Below, in pieces: positions 6,507 to 13,124 of a stretch of 13,139 nt of DNA. The stretch spans positions 1 to 13,139 of the forward strand of contig JAAENB010001106.1 in assembly GCA_024224995.1 (NCBI GenBank), in the 5' to 3' direction. Under the pieces are notes generated by a model. The model was not told where the DNA came from and did no database searches. It saw only the letters and a program-made list of their open reading frames with translations. Within the stretch, counting starts at the first letter, position 1, and each line of letters opens with the position of its first letter. The stretch comes from a bacterium (GTDB lineage: Bacteria; Spirochaetota; UBA4802; UBA5550). Made by a program: the position numbers and the translations under genes.

Positions 6507-8807
6507 TTATGAAGAACGTGAATCATACTCCTCAAGCTCCTTAACCATGCGCTCAAACCGTTTCAACAGGGAACTAATTTTTTCAATATCAAATTGTTCC
6601 ACAGCTTCATGGAGCTGCTCACTCCATTTGAGCAGCAAAGAAGAGTCGAAAATCCCGGCAATGGTTTTAATATCGGAAGAAAACACTTTAATGGAGTTTA
6701 TGACCATTTGCGTGGAGAGTTCTCTGCACCGGGGAAGTTTCATGGTCAATGATTCCAGCAGTTGGGGAACCTGTGACAGGTCTTCGGGAAGGGGAAGCAG
6801 GGATGAGTCTTCCGGAACAGGCTCCGTAGCGGGAGAGACGGCAGACCGGGAGTGGGGAATGAACTTAATAACCTGAAGCAGCAGGTCGCTTTTGCTTACC
6901 GGTTTTTTAAGATAGGCATCGCAAAGGGACTCAATGATCTTACGGTCTTTCTTCATGGCAGAAGCGGTAACGGCAATTATGGGAATTGATTTGAGATGGG
7001 GATCGTTTTTAAGAATACGGGCCGCTTCATAGCCGGTCATAACCGGCATGCGCATGTCCAGTAAAATAAGCCCGGGGCGATGTTTCCCGGCAAGTTCAAT
7101 CGCTTCGGCGCCGTTTGCTGCTTCTATCAGGGTAACGGGAAAACCGGCAAAGAATTTTTTAATGAGCTCCCTGTTATGGTCTATATCATCGGCAAGAAGG
7201 ATGGTTATTGGGTCAATATGAATAGTAGAAATATCCACTGAATTCTCCTGGCTAACATGAGGAGATTCCACTGCTGCTATTTCAACGTTTTTCAGGGTAA
7301 TGCCGAACGTAGAACCCGTACCCGGTTTACTGGTAACCGCGATAGAACCGTTCATCATTTCAACCAGGCGCTTGGTTATGGTTAGCCCCAGGCCCGTACC
7401 GCCGAATTTATCATTCTTTTGTCCTTTTACCTGCGAAAATACTTCAAAGATAGAATCAAGCTCATCATTGGGGATGCCAATTCCCGAATCGGTAACGGAA
7501 AAAATAAAGTCAAGGCAGCTGTGCTCAGTGTCTTCGGGATAGCGGAAATCAACGGAAAGGGTAATATTGCCATGCTCGGTAAATTTTACCGCATTGCCCA
7601 CCAGGTTAATGAGCACCTGGCGCAGCCGGGTCTCATCAAGGAGCAGGGACCGGGGCAGTTCCGGGGGGATCATAATATACAGGTCCAGGTCTTTTTCTTT
7701 TATGGACTGGTCGAAAACTGTCCGGATTTCATTAAAAAGATGATCTGGGGAGACCGGGGAAAACTCCAGTTTCAGCTTGCCTGCTTCCACTTTGGAGAGA
7801 TCAAGGATATCATTGATAAGCTTCAGCAGGGCGTTGCCGCTGGCTTGAATGGTATTAAGATAGTGTTTGAGCTGCTGTTCCTCAACCTCGTCTTTCATTA
7901 TTTCCGTAAAACCGAGAATAGCGTTCATGGGAGTACGGATTTCGTGAGACATGTTGGCCAAAAACTCACTTTTCGCGTGGTTTGCCGTTTCTGCTTTTTC
8001 TTTGGCCGCTTTTAATTCTTCGTTTATATGACGCGTGTGTTTTTCGTTTTGAATAATTTGTTCCAGCTGCCTGCGGGAACGGAGTTGAAAAAATATAAAT
8101 CCCAGTAAACCAGCCATACCGATTACAATATGAAGGATTGATAAATTTATGACCTGGGCATTCCTGGACAGGATCATGGTTTGAGCCGGAAGGGTCACGC
8201 TGATGCCGCCGCGGACCTCACCAACCGAATACCCCTGTTTTTTATGGCATCTCATGCATGCTGTTTTAACGGGAAGGGGAGCCATGTAGCGGAATGAGGG
8301 CTCTGACCCGGATTCAAAGAGCTGGAAAACCTCTTTTGTCCCTTTTTCAAAAGCCGTGAGAGCCTTTTTTTCCCAGGGGTCCGGTTTATTCCGGGGCCTT
8401 AAGAGCTTCAGACTGGTAATATGAAACTGAATATTCCCCTTTTCGTTCGCAATTTCCGATATCTGGCGAGTCATAAACGCGGGATTGATCTTGGTCATTT
8501 TTTTGCCGCTTGTTGTTGCAACATCCCTGTCCGGAATCTCGAGGTATTTATTGGGCTGCGTTGCTGCCGTAACCGGAACATAGACACCGCCGTGGCGGGC
8601 GTTCCATAGCCGGGTAATTTCAATTTCACGAAAAAAAGCGGAAGCCCTGTCTACGGCGAGATCGGTGGTGTATTTTTTCACGACACTGGTGTTCATCACA
8701 TATGAAAACAGTACAACGCCAATCCACAGGACAATAGGAATTACCCAGCTAAAAAAGAATTCACGGTTCCGTGAGGAACGCTGTTTTTTGTTATCGCCAG
8801 TTTTCAT
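6507..8807 (-). CDS. Membrane hybrid histidine kinase with Tll0287-like (DUF3365) CxxCH sensor domain
   Basis: This 766-residue protein has TM1 (18-38), a periplasmic domain (39-218), TM2 (219-241), HisKA with His288 in SHEIRTP, HATPase (about 390-508) with Asn405, TDSGIGIP and GGTGLGL from 469, and a receiver (about 534-650) with Asp540/Asp541, Asp584, Thr614 and Lys635. The periplasmic part matches the Tll0287-like family: a conserved [17 protein letters not shown] N-terminus near 66-78, and CMRCHK (Cys184, Cys187, His188), a c-type heme site, followed by [13 protein letters not shown]. It probably senses redox state or a diatomic gas through covalently bound heme. The last 85 residues are helical with no Hpt His motif. 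The start at ATG 8807 is 17 nt after the upstream lipoprotein stop and has no visible Shine-Dalgarno, so translational coupling is possible. The phosphate acceptor beyond Asp584 is not in this window. Confidence 0.93.
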   Translation of the reverse strand: MKTGDNKKQRSSRNREFFFSWVIPIVLWIGVVLFSYVMNTSVVKKYTTDLAVDRASAFFREIEITRLWNARHGGVYVPVTAATQPNKYLEIPDRDVATTSGKKMTKINPAFMTRQISEIANEKGNIQFHITSLKLLRPRNKPDPWEKKALTAFEKGTKEVFQLFESGSEPSFRYMAPLPVKTACMRCHKKQGYSVGEVRGGISVTLPAQTMILSRNAQVINLSILHIVIGMAGLLGFIFFQLRSRRQLEQIIQNEKHTRHINEELKAAKEKAETANHAKSEFLANMSHEIRTPMNAILGFTEIMKDEVEEQQLKHYLNTIQASGNALLKLINDILDLSKVEAGKLKLEFSPVSPDHLFNEIRTVFDQSIKEKDLDLYIMIPPELPRSLLLDETRLRQVLINLVGNAVKFTEHGNITLSVDFRYPEDTEHSCLDFIFSVTDSGIGIPNDELDSIFEVFSQVKGQKNDKFGGTGLGLTITKRLVEMMNGSIAVTSKPGTGSTFGITLKNVEIAAVESPHVSQENSVDISTIHIDPITILLADDIDHNRELIKKFFAGFPVTLIEAANGAEAIELAGKHRPGLILLDMRMPVMTGYEAARILKNDPHLKSIPIIAVTASAMKKDRKIIESLCDAYLKKPVSKSDLLLQVIKFIPHSRSAVSPATEPVPEDSSLLPLPEDLSQVPQLLESLTMKLPRCRELSTQMVINSIKVFSSDIKTIAGIFDSSLLLKWSEQLHEAVEQFDIEKISSLLKRFERMVKELEEYDSRSS

Positions 8808-8824
8808 ACAATTTTTAAAAAAAC

Positions 8825-9373
8825 TTACTCAAAATCTATCAACAATGAATCAAATTCCTCTTTTTTGTGAAAATAGAATTCAAAGTCCGAACCTTCTTCA
8901 ACACGGATTTCTTTTTTATCAAAGGGACCCCCTTCGGGAATCCATACGGTTTTGAAGTTTTTGTCCTGTCCCTTTGCGATAAAGGCGAATTGTTCCGCAA
9001 TTTTAACCAGGCCGTCTTTTTTTTCGGAACCGTCTCTAATGCCAATCCTGAAAGAAGAATACCGGTTATTATTTTTCTTCAGTTCACCAATGACATCGAT
9101 CAAATAACCGCCAAGGGGAGCGGCGATCCAGTGTACCCGGCAGACCGTAATTTTTTTTATTCCTTTTTTTTCCAGCTCCGAAATCGCGATTTGAGCGGCG
9201 TCTTTGCCGTTAAGAAGCACTTTGTCTTTTGTGATGTGTTTTTCCGGTATATTATCAATAGTGGCACTCGTATGGAATTCAGAGTTTTTGCACGACAGGC
9301 TAACAGCGGCAGCGAGTACTACGGCAGCAATACCTGCTTTTTTAATAGTCCTTTGTATGTTGGTTTTTCCCAT
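8825..9373 (-). CDS. Small lipoprotein of unknown function, first gene of the heme-kinase operon
   Basis: The 182-residue product has a signal sequence ([18 protein letters not shown]), with a relaxed SLS-C lipobox giving a lipidated Cys near residue 28. The rest is mixed alpha/beta and charged: [17 protein letters not shown], then [13 protein letters not shown], then [13 protein letters not shown], which loosely recalls PepSY-like folds. I do not recognise the family. The frame is open up to an ATG at 9418, but I place the start at 9373. GGGAG lies 7 nt upstream of 9373, and the strong promoter at 9424-9452 would start transcription near 9417, leaving no ribosome site for the longer form. 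It lies 17 nt before the CxxCH kinase gene and is almost certainly co-transcribed with it. A role as a partner for the kinase's periplasmic sensor is inference. Confidence 0.8.
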   Translation of the reverse strand: MGKTNIQRTIKKAGIAAVVLAAAVSLSCKNSEFHTSATIDNIPEKHITKDKVLLNGKDAAQIAISELEKKGIKKITVCRVHWIAAPLGGYLIDVIGELKKNNNRYSSFRIGIRDGSEKKDGLVKIAEQFAFIAKGQDKNFKTVWIPEGGPFDKKEIRVEEGSDFEFYFHKKEEFDSLLIDFE

Positions 9374-9423
9374 TACAATTCTCCCAATCAGTATCTTTTT
9401 GTATTGTTCAACTTTCAATACGT

Positions 9424-9452
9424 ATTATACCTGATTTTATCAGGAGAGTCAA
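9424..9452 (-). promoter_or_regulatory. Strong operon promoter with a perfect palindrome in its spacer
   Basis: On the minus strand, TTGACT (9447-9452) and TATAAT (9424-9429) are exactly 17 bp apart, the best promoter match in the window. The spacer is filled by CCTGAT-AAA-ATCAGG (9430-9444), a perfect 15-bp inverted repeat touching the -10 box. A repressor bound there would block polymerase directly. It drives the lipoprotein and heme-kinase operon. The regulator is unknown. Confidence 0.75.
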
Positions 9453-9489
9453 TTATAATTATTCAGGGAGCAGGAAGAGGCAGGCTTGT

Positions 9490-9993
9490 TTAGTCTTCGT
9501 CATCATCCGCTGCTGTTTGAGCGGAAATTGCAAGATATGCGGATTTGTTAAAGTCTTCATCCCTCACAATGAGAAGGAAATAGTAGGTGGTTTCCGGGGT
9601 CAGGAGTTTGATATCTGCATCGTTGATATCTTGTGTCCAGTCTTTATAGAGCGTTCCGCCGGCTTCGGCTTCTTCAACGGAAGCGAAGTAAGTGTCAGTG
9701 GAACCGTAAATAGCGTATTCAAGTTCGTCTGAATTGGTAATATTATCAACCGCTTTGGTCCAGCTTAATTCAATTTCATTGTGTTCGATTTTTTTTATGG
9801 TAACAATCCCGTTGTTTCCGGGGATAAGAGTGGAAGTTCCGGTTTCAGTGGCCTGATCATTCTCTTCATGCATGGCTTCATCAAAACTGTCGTCACAACC
9901 AATTGCCACCAGCAGTAAAGTTATTATAAATAGCCGCAGAACGCCTTGTGGAGTTCGTAAAGCCCGGATTATATGTTTTAGACTTATACTCAT
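9490..9993 (-). CDS. Small lipoprotein with a fibronectin type III-like domain
   Basis: The 167-residue protein has a long signal sequence (hydrophobic 18-31, lipobox AIG-C33), an acidic linker (34-60) and one Fn3-like beta-sandwich (about 62-160). Visible features are the strand IVTIKKIEHNEIELSW, the DNITNSDELEYAIYGS segment typical of bacterial Fn3 domains, and TPETTYYFLLIVRD, the conserved Tyr-rich strand. The C-terminus is highly acidic (AADDDED). It is probably an envelope- or surface-anchored protein; the Fn3 module suggests a binding or spacer role, with no catalytic residues. The start at ATG 9993 has only a weak ribosome site (GTGAG, distant). The strong AAGGAGGG lies about 45 nt upstream in the leader. 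It is transcribed alone from 10143-10171. Confidence 0.8.
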   Translation of the reverse strand: MSISLKHIIRALRTPQGVLRLFIITLLLVAIGCDDSFDEAMHEENDQATETGTSTLIPGNNGIVTIKKIEHNEIELSWTKAVDNITNSDELEYAIYGSTDTYFASVEEAEAGGTLYKDWTQDINDADIKLLTPETTYYFLLIVRDEDFNKSAYLAISAQTAADDDED

Positions 9994-10024
9994 TACTTAA
10001 ATTTATCTCACTGGTTCTTTTTTT

Positions 10025-10044
10025 GGACGTACCACGTCCCTCCT
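10025..10044 (-). promoter_or_regulatory. Leader palindrome next to a strong, misplaced Shine-Dalgarno
   Basis: On the minus strand, AAGGAGG is followed directly by GGACGT-GGT-ACGTCC (10025-10039), a perfect 6-bp stem with a 3-nt loop. The ribosome site is too far (about 45 nt) to serve the Fn3 lipoprotein. It could load a 10-codon leader that begins at a GTG inside the palindrome and ends at TAA 9 nt before the lipoprotein ATG. The palindrome is seen; the leader peptide is speculative. Confidence 0.4.
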
Positions 10045-10110
10045 TTTGACTCTTTAGAAATATTTTTTTCACCACTCGAAATTGAACAGGTTCCGTATAA
10101 GAAAACTGAC

Positions 10111-10136
10111 AGGTCATTTTCTTTTTGTAATGACCT
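10111..10136 (-). promoter_or_regulatory. Inverted repeat at the predicted transcription start
   Basis: AGGTCATT (10111-10118) and AATGACCT (10129-10136) form a perfect 8-bp inverted repeat with a 10-bp spacer. It begins where transcription from the 10143-10171 promoter should start. It could be an operator over +1 or a 5'-end stem-loop protecting the transcript. Confidence 0.45.
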
Positions 10137-10142
10137 ATATAT

Positions 10143-10171
10143 ATAATACAATTAATTTGTCAGAAAATCAA
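10143..10171 (-). promoter_or_regulatory. Promoter of the Fn3 lipoprotein gene
   Basis: On the minus strand, TTGATT (10166-10171) and TATTAT (10143-10148) are separated by 17 bp. The resulting leader is about 140 nt, much longer than the others in this window, and contains two inverted repeats. Confidence 0.5.
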
Positions 10172-10209
10172 GCTATTTTTGATTTTTTTAGCCTGGTCGG
10201 GCTTTTTTT
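10164..10209 (+). terminator. Two terminator-like hairpins read on the plus strand
   Basis: AAAATCAA (10164-10171) pairs with TTGATTTT (10179-10186), followed by T residues. Then AGCC (10190-10193) pairs with GGCT (10200-10203), followed by seven T. Both have U-tracts only in plus-strand RNA, although the flanking genes are leftward. They may stop antisense transcription or act weakly for the cyclase operon. The stems are short. Confidence 0.3.
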
Positions 10210-10227
10210 CTGTTTTTTGGGGGGAAA

Positions 10228-11214
10228 TTAAGAAAAACAGGCAACTTTGTTCCTGCCGCTTTCTTTGGCATCGTAAAGGGCCTGGTCCGCGTTATTTCTC
10301 ACCGCCTGGATAGCATCACCGTCTTTGGGGAATGAGGCAATGCCCTGGCTCAGGGTAACTTTAATATCCTTAACATCCAGTTCTTTGTCCAGGTCTAAGG
10401 CTTCCACACTCTGCCGGACTTTTTCCGCGAAAGCAGCGCTTTCCTCTGCTGATAAACCAGGCATTATAATGGTAAATTCATCTCCGCCGTAGCGGGCAAT
10501 GATATCCTCTTCCCGGTACATCTTTTTGAAGACTTCAGCAACAAGGGCAATGAGTTCATTTCCTTTGTCCATACTGTATTGATCGTTTATTTCTCTAAAA
10601 TGATCCATATCTACCATAATGATGGAAAGGGGAGTGCCGTCTTTTTTGGCCAGAATAAACTGTTCGTTAAGGGCTTCATCCAGGTAGCGCCTGTTATAGA
10701 GCCCGGTCAATTGATCCGTAATGGCCCGTCTCCGTGCTGTTTCACCCCACCTGATAGTTTCCCCAATGAATTCATTGGTAGCTCTCATGCGCTGGGCTGT
10801 GGTAAAGACCATTTCATGCATCAGTTTTACGGCAATATTGGGATAGGCCTCAATGAGGGGAAAAAATTCGTCTTTCGTAATCACCAGCAGCCTGCTTGGC
10901 TCCTTTGCGAAACAGGTGGCGGAACGGGCTTCATCTTCAAAAAGGGACATCTCTCCAAAGAACTGCCCTGACCCAAAAGAAGTGATCTCTTTTGTCTCGC
11001 CCGTAGAAAGAATAATGCTGATAGCAATTTCTCCGGCCTCCACAACATAGAGGGAATCTCCCGCGTCCCCTTCATTAAATAAGACCTCATTTCTGTCAAT
11101 AGTCATGGAATGTGAGCGTTCAATAATTTCCCTCACCTCATCATCACTCAAATGTGAGAATATAGCGACCTGCTGAAGAAACTTTACCTGGTAAAAATCG
11201 TCCGTTGTTAACAT
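10228..11214 (-). CDS. Cyclic-nucleotide-binding-type domain fused to an intact GGDEF diguanylate cyclase
   Basis: The 328-residue soluble protein probably makes c-di-GMP from two GTP under control of its N-terminal domain. A cNMP-binding-type beta-barrel (11-135) keeps FGEMSLFEDEARSA with Glu88 and Arg97, the residues that hold ribose and phosphate in CRP-like domains. A helical linker (136-165) leads to the GGDEF domain (166-327). There, TDQLTGLYNRRYL, Asp202 in VDMDHF, INDQYSMDKGN and GGDEF (243-247) are intact. REED (234-237) lies exactly five residues before GGDEF, a canonical RxxD product-inhibition site. There is no EAL domain. I chose ATG 11214, with AAGGGG six bases upstream and 22 nt after the upstream stop. 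A frame from 11277 would overlap the upstream gene and add a tail its paralogue lacks. It is the second gene of a two-gene operon. Confidence 0.92.
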   Translation of the reverse strand: MLTTDDFYQVKFLQQVAIFSHLSDDEVREIIERSHSMTIDRNEVLFNEGDAGDSLYVVEAGEIAISIILSTGETKEITSFGSGQFFGEMSLFEDEARSATCFAKEPSRLLVITKDEFFPLIEAYPNIAVKLMHEMVFTTAQRMRATNEFIGETIRWGETARRRAITDQLTGLYNRRYLDEALNEQFILAKKDGTPLSIIMVDMDHFREINDQYSMDKGNELIALVAEVFKKMYREEDIIARYGGDEFTIIMPGLSAEESAAFAEKVRQSVEALDLDKELDVKDIKVTLSQGIASFPKDGDAIQAVRNNADQALYDAKESGRNKVACFS

Positions 11215-11236
11215 ATCCTGCCCCTTGCTCCTGCCT

Positions 11237-12220
11237 TTAATACAGATAGACCCTGTCACCGCCGTCATTCCTGGCAAGCATCATGGTGTCGAATGCCTTT
11301 TCCGATACATTATTGCAGCTGCTCCCGTCTTCGGGATATACTGCCACCCCAATACTAACCACGATGGGAATGTTTTCTCCCCCCGTAATGCCGGTCGTAT
11401 CAGTAGCGCTAATTCGTGTCCGCAATTCTTCGGCAATTTTTTTTGCTTCATCCTTGGTAATTCCAATAATACCCTGGGCAAAAACATTGCCGTGATATCG
11501 TATGGGGGTAGCCGTTTCAACAGTATCCTGTGAAACCGTACGAGCCAATAAACGCAGGGTATCATCACCGCCGTCATGGCCGAATGTATCATTAAAAATT
11601 TTAAAATTATCCGGTTTGATTATTAATAGAGCCGTACTTCTGTTTGAGTTCTCAAGCTGCTGCGCAAAGTCTTCGTCCAGGTAGGTTCTGTTATAGAGCC
11701 CCGTAAGTTTGTCTATGAGGATCATTTTTCGTAAGTCCTGGACCCATTGTGATTTTTCCGCCAGCAGTTTATTGGCAGTCCGGATACGCCGTGCCGTTAA
11801 TGAGAGCAGGGTGTGCAGAATTGTTCTGGAAATGCTCGATTTTTGGTCAAAGAAATTTGAAAGTGATGTTCCTTTGTGGGGAAATTGCAGCAGAACAGTA
11901 TCTTCCTCAGCAAAGGCCGTGGTATTACGGTCTGCTCCCTCAAAAAGATCCAGCTCGCCGAATTCATCCCCGGGTATGAAATTGGCAATGGGGATCCGTT
12001 CTCCATTGGGTAAGGCTTTGGTGATATTTACATCCCCTTTCTGTATTACATACATGCACTCTGCAATGGTTTCTTCACGGAATATTGTATTCCCTTTCTT
12101 ATATGAATAAAGCTTGCTGAATTCAGCAATATCAAGCAATTCATCTTCATTTAAAGAAGAGAAAATATCAACATTTCGCAGGAGTTCCAGCTTCTCTTTG
12201 GTTTCTTGATCCGTATTCAT
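11237..12220 (-). CDS. Cyclic-nucleotide-binding-type domain fused to a degenerate GGDEF domain
   Basis: This 327-residue paralogue of the next gene can be aligned with it almost residue for residue. The N-terminal cNMP-type barrel (12-135) keeps FGELDLFEGADRNT with Glu89 and Arg98. The C-terminal domain has the GGDEF fold markers (IDKLTGLYNRTYLDE, FKIFNDTFGHDGGDD, VVSIGVAVYPEDG), but the active-site loop is HGNVF at 243-247 instead of GGDEF. The first metal-site Asp is lost too (IIKPDNF), and there is no RxxD. It should be unable to make c-di-GMP. It may act as a partner or antagonist of the active cyclase encoded 22 nt downstream, or bind GTP or another ligand; this is inference. The ATG at 12220 follows AGGCGG. 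The promoter is at 12253-12280. Confidence 0.9.
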   Translation of the reverse strand: MNTDQETKEKLELLRNVDIFSSLNEDELLDIAEFSKLYSYKKGNTIFREETIAECMYVIQKGDVNITKALPNGERIPIANFIPGDEFGELDLFEGADRNTTAFAEEDTVLLQFPHKGTSLSNFFDQKSSISRTILHTLLSLTARRIRTANKLLAEKSQWVQDLRKMILIDKLTGLYNRTYLDEDFAQQLENSNRSTALLIIKPDNFKIFNDTFGHDGGDDTLRLLARTVSQDTVETATPIRYHGNVFAQGIIGITKDEAKKIAEELRTRISATDTTGITGGENIPIVVSIGVAVYPEDGSSCNNVSEKAFDTMMLARNDGGDRVYLY

Positions 12221-12252
12221 CGTACCGCCTACCGCCTTTTTAATAATACACT

Positions 12253-12280
12253 ATTTTATCCCGTCTCTTCGGGCTTTCAA
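12253..12280 (-). promoter_or_regulatory. Promoter of the cNMP-GGDEF operon
   Basis: On the minus strand, TTGAAA (12275-12280) and TAAAAT (12253-12258) are separated by 16 bp. It faces away from the plus-strand promoter at 12318, and the two -35 boxes lie in the arms of one inverted repeat. Confidence 0.5.
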
Positions 12281-12321
12281 GACTTTTTTTGTTTTCGAAA
12301 AATTTTAACAAAAAATCTTGA
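12277..12321. promoter_or_regulatory. Inverted repeat between divergent promoters
   Basis: TCAAGACTTTTTTTGTT (12277-12293) is the near-perfect complement of AACAAAAAATCTTGA (12307-12321), with two single-base gaps, around a TTCGAA-containing centre. Each arm ends in the -35 box of one promoter, so one bound regulator could control both the cyclase operon and the small-gene pair. Confidence 0.45.
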
Positions 12322-12345
12322 CTATGCCGGAAAAAGATGTATACT
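12318..12345 (+). promoter_or_regulatory. Promoter of the two small genes
   Basis: TTGACT (12318-12323) and TATACT (12340-12345) are separated by 16 bp. The predicted start near 12352 leaves a leader of about 35 nt before the ATG at 12387. Confidence 0.6.
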
Positions 12346-12386
12346 CTTAAACAGTTAAACTCTGTGACGATTTGGTGGGTGGTGTC

Positions 12387-12572
12387 ATGAATAGAATATA
12401 TGAAGTATCGTCGTTTTTATCTTCCCGCGCTGCTGGTCTTATAATATATATTATTCCTATCGTAATAATTGTTCTGGCGCTGGCGATTAATGCCTATTCG
12501 GAAAAAAAGAATAATCTTAGCCGCTATGGCGTTCCGTCTAATTTTTTTGAAAACGACTCCGGTAATAAATAG
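12387..12572 (+). CDS. Small single-span membrane protein, function unknown
   Basis: The 61-residue protein has one strongly hydrophobic segment (about 16-36, GLIIYIIPIVIIVLALAIN) followed by a polar tail starting SEKKNN. The positive-inside rule favours a cytoplasmic C-terminus with Lys39/Lys40 next to the membrane. I do not recognise the family. The frame extends upstream to a TTG at 12372, but ATG 12387 behind GGTGG is the more likely start. It is 18 nt before the HTH-like gene and shares the promoter at 12318-12345. The codon-sized gap, shared promoter and clean TM pattern support a real gene, although the ribosome site is weak. Confidence 0.65.
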   Translation: MNRIYEVSSFLSSRAAGLIIYIIPIVIIVLALAINAYSEKKNNLSRYGVPSNFFENDSGNK

Positions 12573-12590
12573 GTAAACGGGAAATTATCT

Positions 12591-12854
12591 ATGGCCGCGG
12601 AAGATCTAAACACCGACCAGGTTCTCTTGCTCTACCAGAAGGTTCTGGAGGGGAAAACTCTGGAAATTATCAGCGAAGAGCTGAATATTTCTCTGGATAT
12701 TGTGGTAGCCTGGCGGAACGAGCATGCTGCGGAAATTGAACAGGAAAAAAAGAAAATCAAGGAAGCGGCAAAAACGCAGCGGGAAAAGGATGAGGACGAT
12801 CTTGCCATAATGGAAGAACAGCTGGGCAGGATTGATATCGGGAAAATTAAATAA
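12591..12854 (+). CDS. Small helix-turn-helix-like protein with a charged helical tail
   Basis: The 87-residue protein has an N-terminal part (8-45) with the pattern of a helix-turn-helix: VLEGKTLEIISEELNISLDI followed by VVAWRNEH. This resembles the short HTH of sigma region 4, transposase or terminase small-subunit type proteins. The rest (46-83) is very rich in Glu, Lys and Gln, probably one long helix or coiled coil, which could mediate dimer formation. It is too small and general to assign to a named family. The ATG at 12591 follows CGGGAA at modest spacing. It is probably co-transcribed with the membrane peptide gene 18 nt upstream. A DNA-binding regulator of the divergent promoter region is one possibility, by inference. 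Confidence 0.7.
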   Translation: MAAEDLNTDQVLLLYQKVLEGKTLEIISEELNISLDIVVAWRNEHAAEIEQEKKKIKEAAKTQREKDEDDLAIMEEQLGRIDIGKIK

Positions 12855-12861
12855 AAGAAAT

Positions 12862-12900
12862 GGTTCGATGCTTCGGCTCCGCTCAGCACAGGGGTTCGAG
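12862..12900 (+). repeat. REP-like short repeat, GCTTCGGCTCCGCTCAGC type
   Basis: TGCT (12869-12872) and AGCA (12885-12888) bracket a TCGGCTCCGCTC core, and GGTTCGA occurs on both sides (imperfectly on the right). Sequences of the GCTTCG-n-CTCCGCTCAGC kind are familiar as interspersed palindromic elements in many bacterial genomes. It lies just after the last gene. A T-run (GGTTTTTT) follows at about 12901, but no good terminator stem is visible. Confidence 0.4.
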
Positions 12901-12968
12901 GTTTTTTATCCGAGGGTTAATCACCCGGAAAGAGATTGAACCGGTTTTGGACTTTCTTCCGTATTTTT

Positions 12969-13020
12969 CCCCTCGCAGGGGTCGCACCCCGTTCGACGGG
13001 GTCCGCACTCTCAAGAAACT
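12969..13020 (+). repeat. GC-rich dispersed repeat ending CTCTCAAGAAACT (right copy)
   Basis: This has two palindromic units, CCCC-TCGCA-GGGG (12969-12981) and CCCCGT-TCG-ACGGGG (12987-13001), followed by CCGCACTCTCAAGAAACT (13003-13020). The final 18 bases match the left copy at 204-221 exactly, and the first unit matches it at 191-203. It is in the same orientation as the left copy but with a different number and type of units. Confidence 0.8.
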
Positions 13021-13038
13021 AAATTGTGCAAGTGAGCG

Positions 13039-13124
13039 GGCCTGGAAGTATCCCTCTTCTAAATGCTGCGGAACTCGCTCCGCTCAAACAGTCCTCACAT
13101 TTAGAAGAGGGATACTTCCAGGCC
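13039..13124. repeat. Long perfect hairpin with conserved-type loop (right copy)
   Basis: A perfect 27-bp inverted repeat pairs 13039-13065 with 13098-13124 around a 32-nt loop (13066-13097). The loop reads GGAACT, CTCCG, TCAAACAG and CCTCA on the plus strand, the same blocks as the left hairpin's loop on its minus strand. The stems share no sequence. There is no T-tract. It lies 18 bp after the GC-rich repeat. Confidence 0.85.

Noticed and set aside
7419..8015. 198-residue plus-strand frame inside the CxxCH kinase gene
   Set aside because: It is opposite to the catalytic core of the kinase and shows no domain or ribosome site.
8867..9493. 208-residue plus-strand frame over the small lipoprotein gene
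   Set aside because: It is Phe-rich, the typical shadow of a Lys/Glu-rich gene on the other strand; the minus-strand gene has promoter, ribosome site and signal peptide.
9893..10117. 74-residue minus-strand frame overlapping the start of the Fn3 lipoprotein
   Set aside because: It has no ribosome site, overlaps the signal-peptide coding region in another frame, and has low-complexity charged sequence; the region is better explained as a leader.
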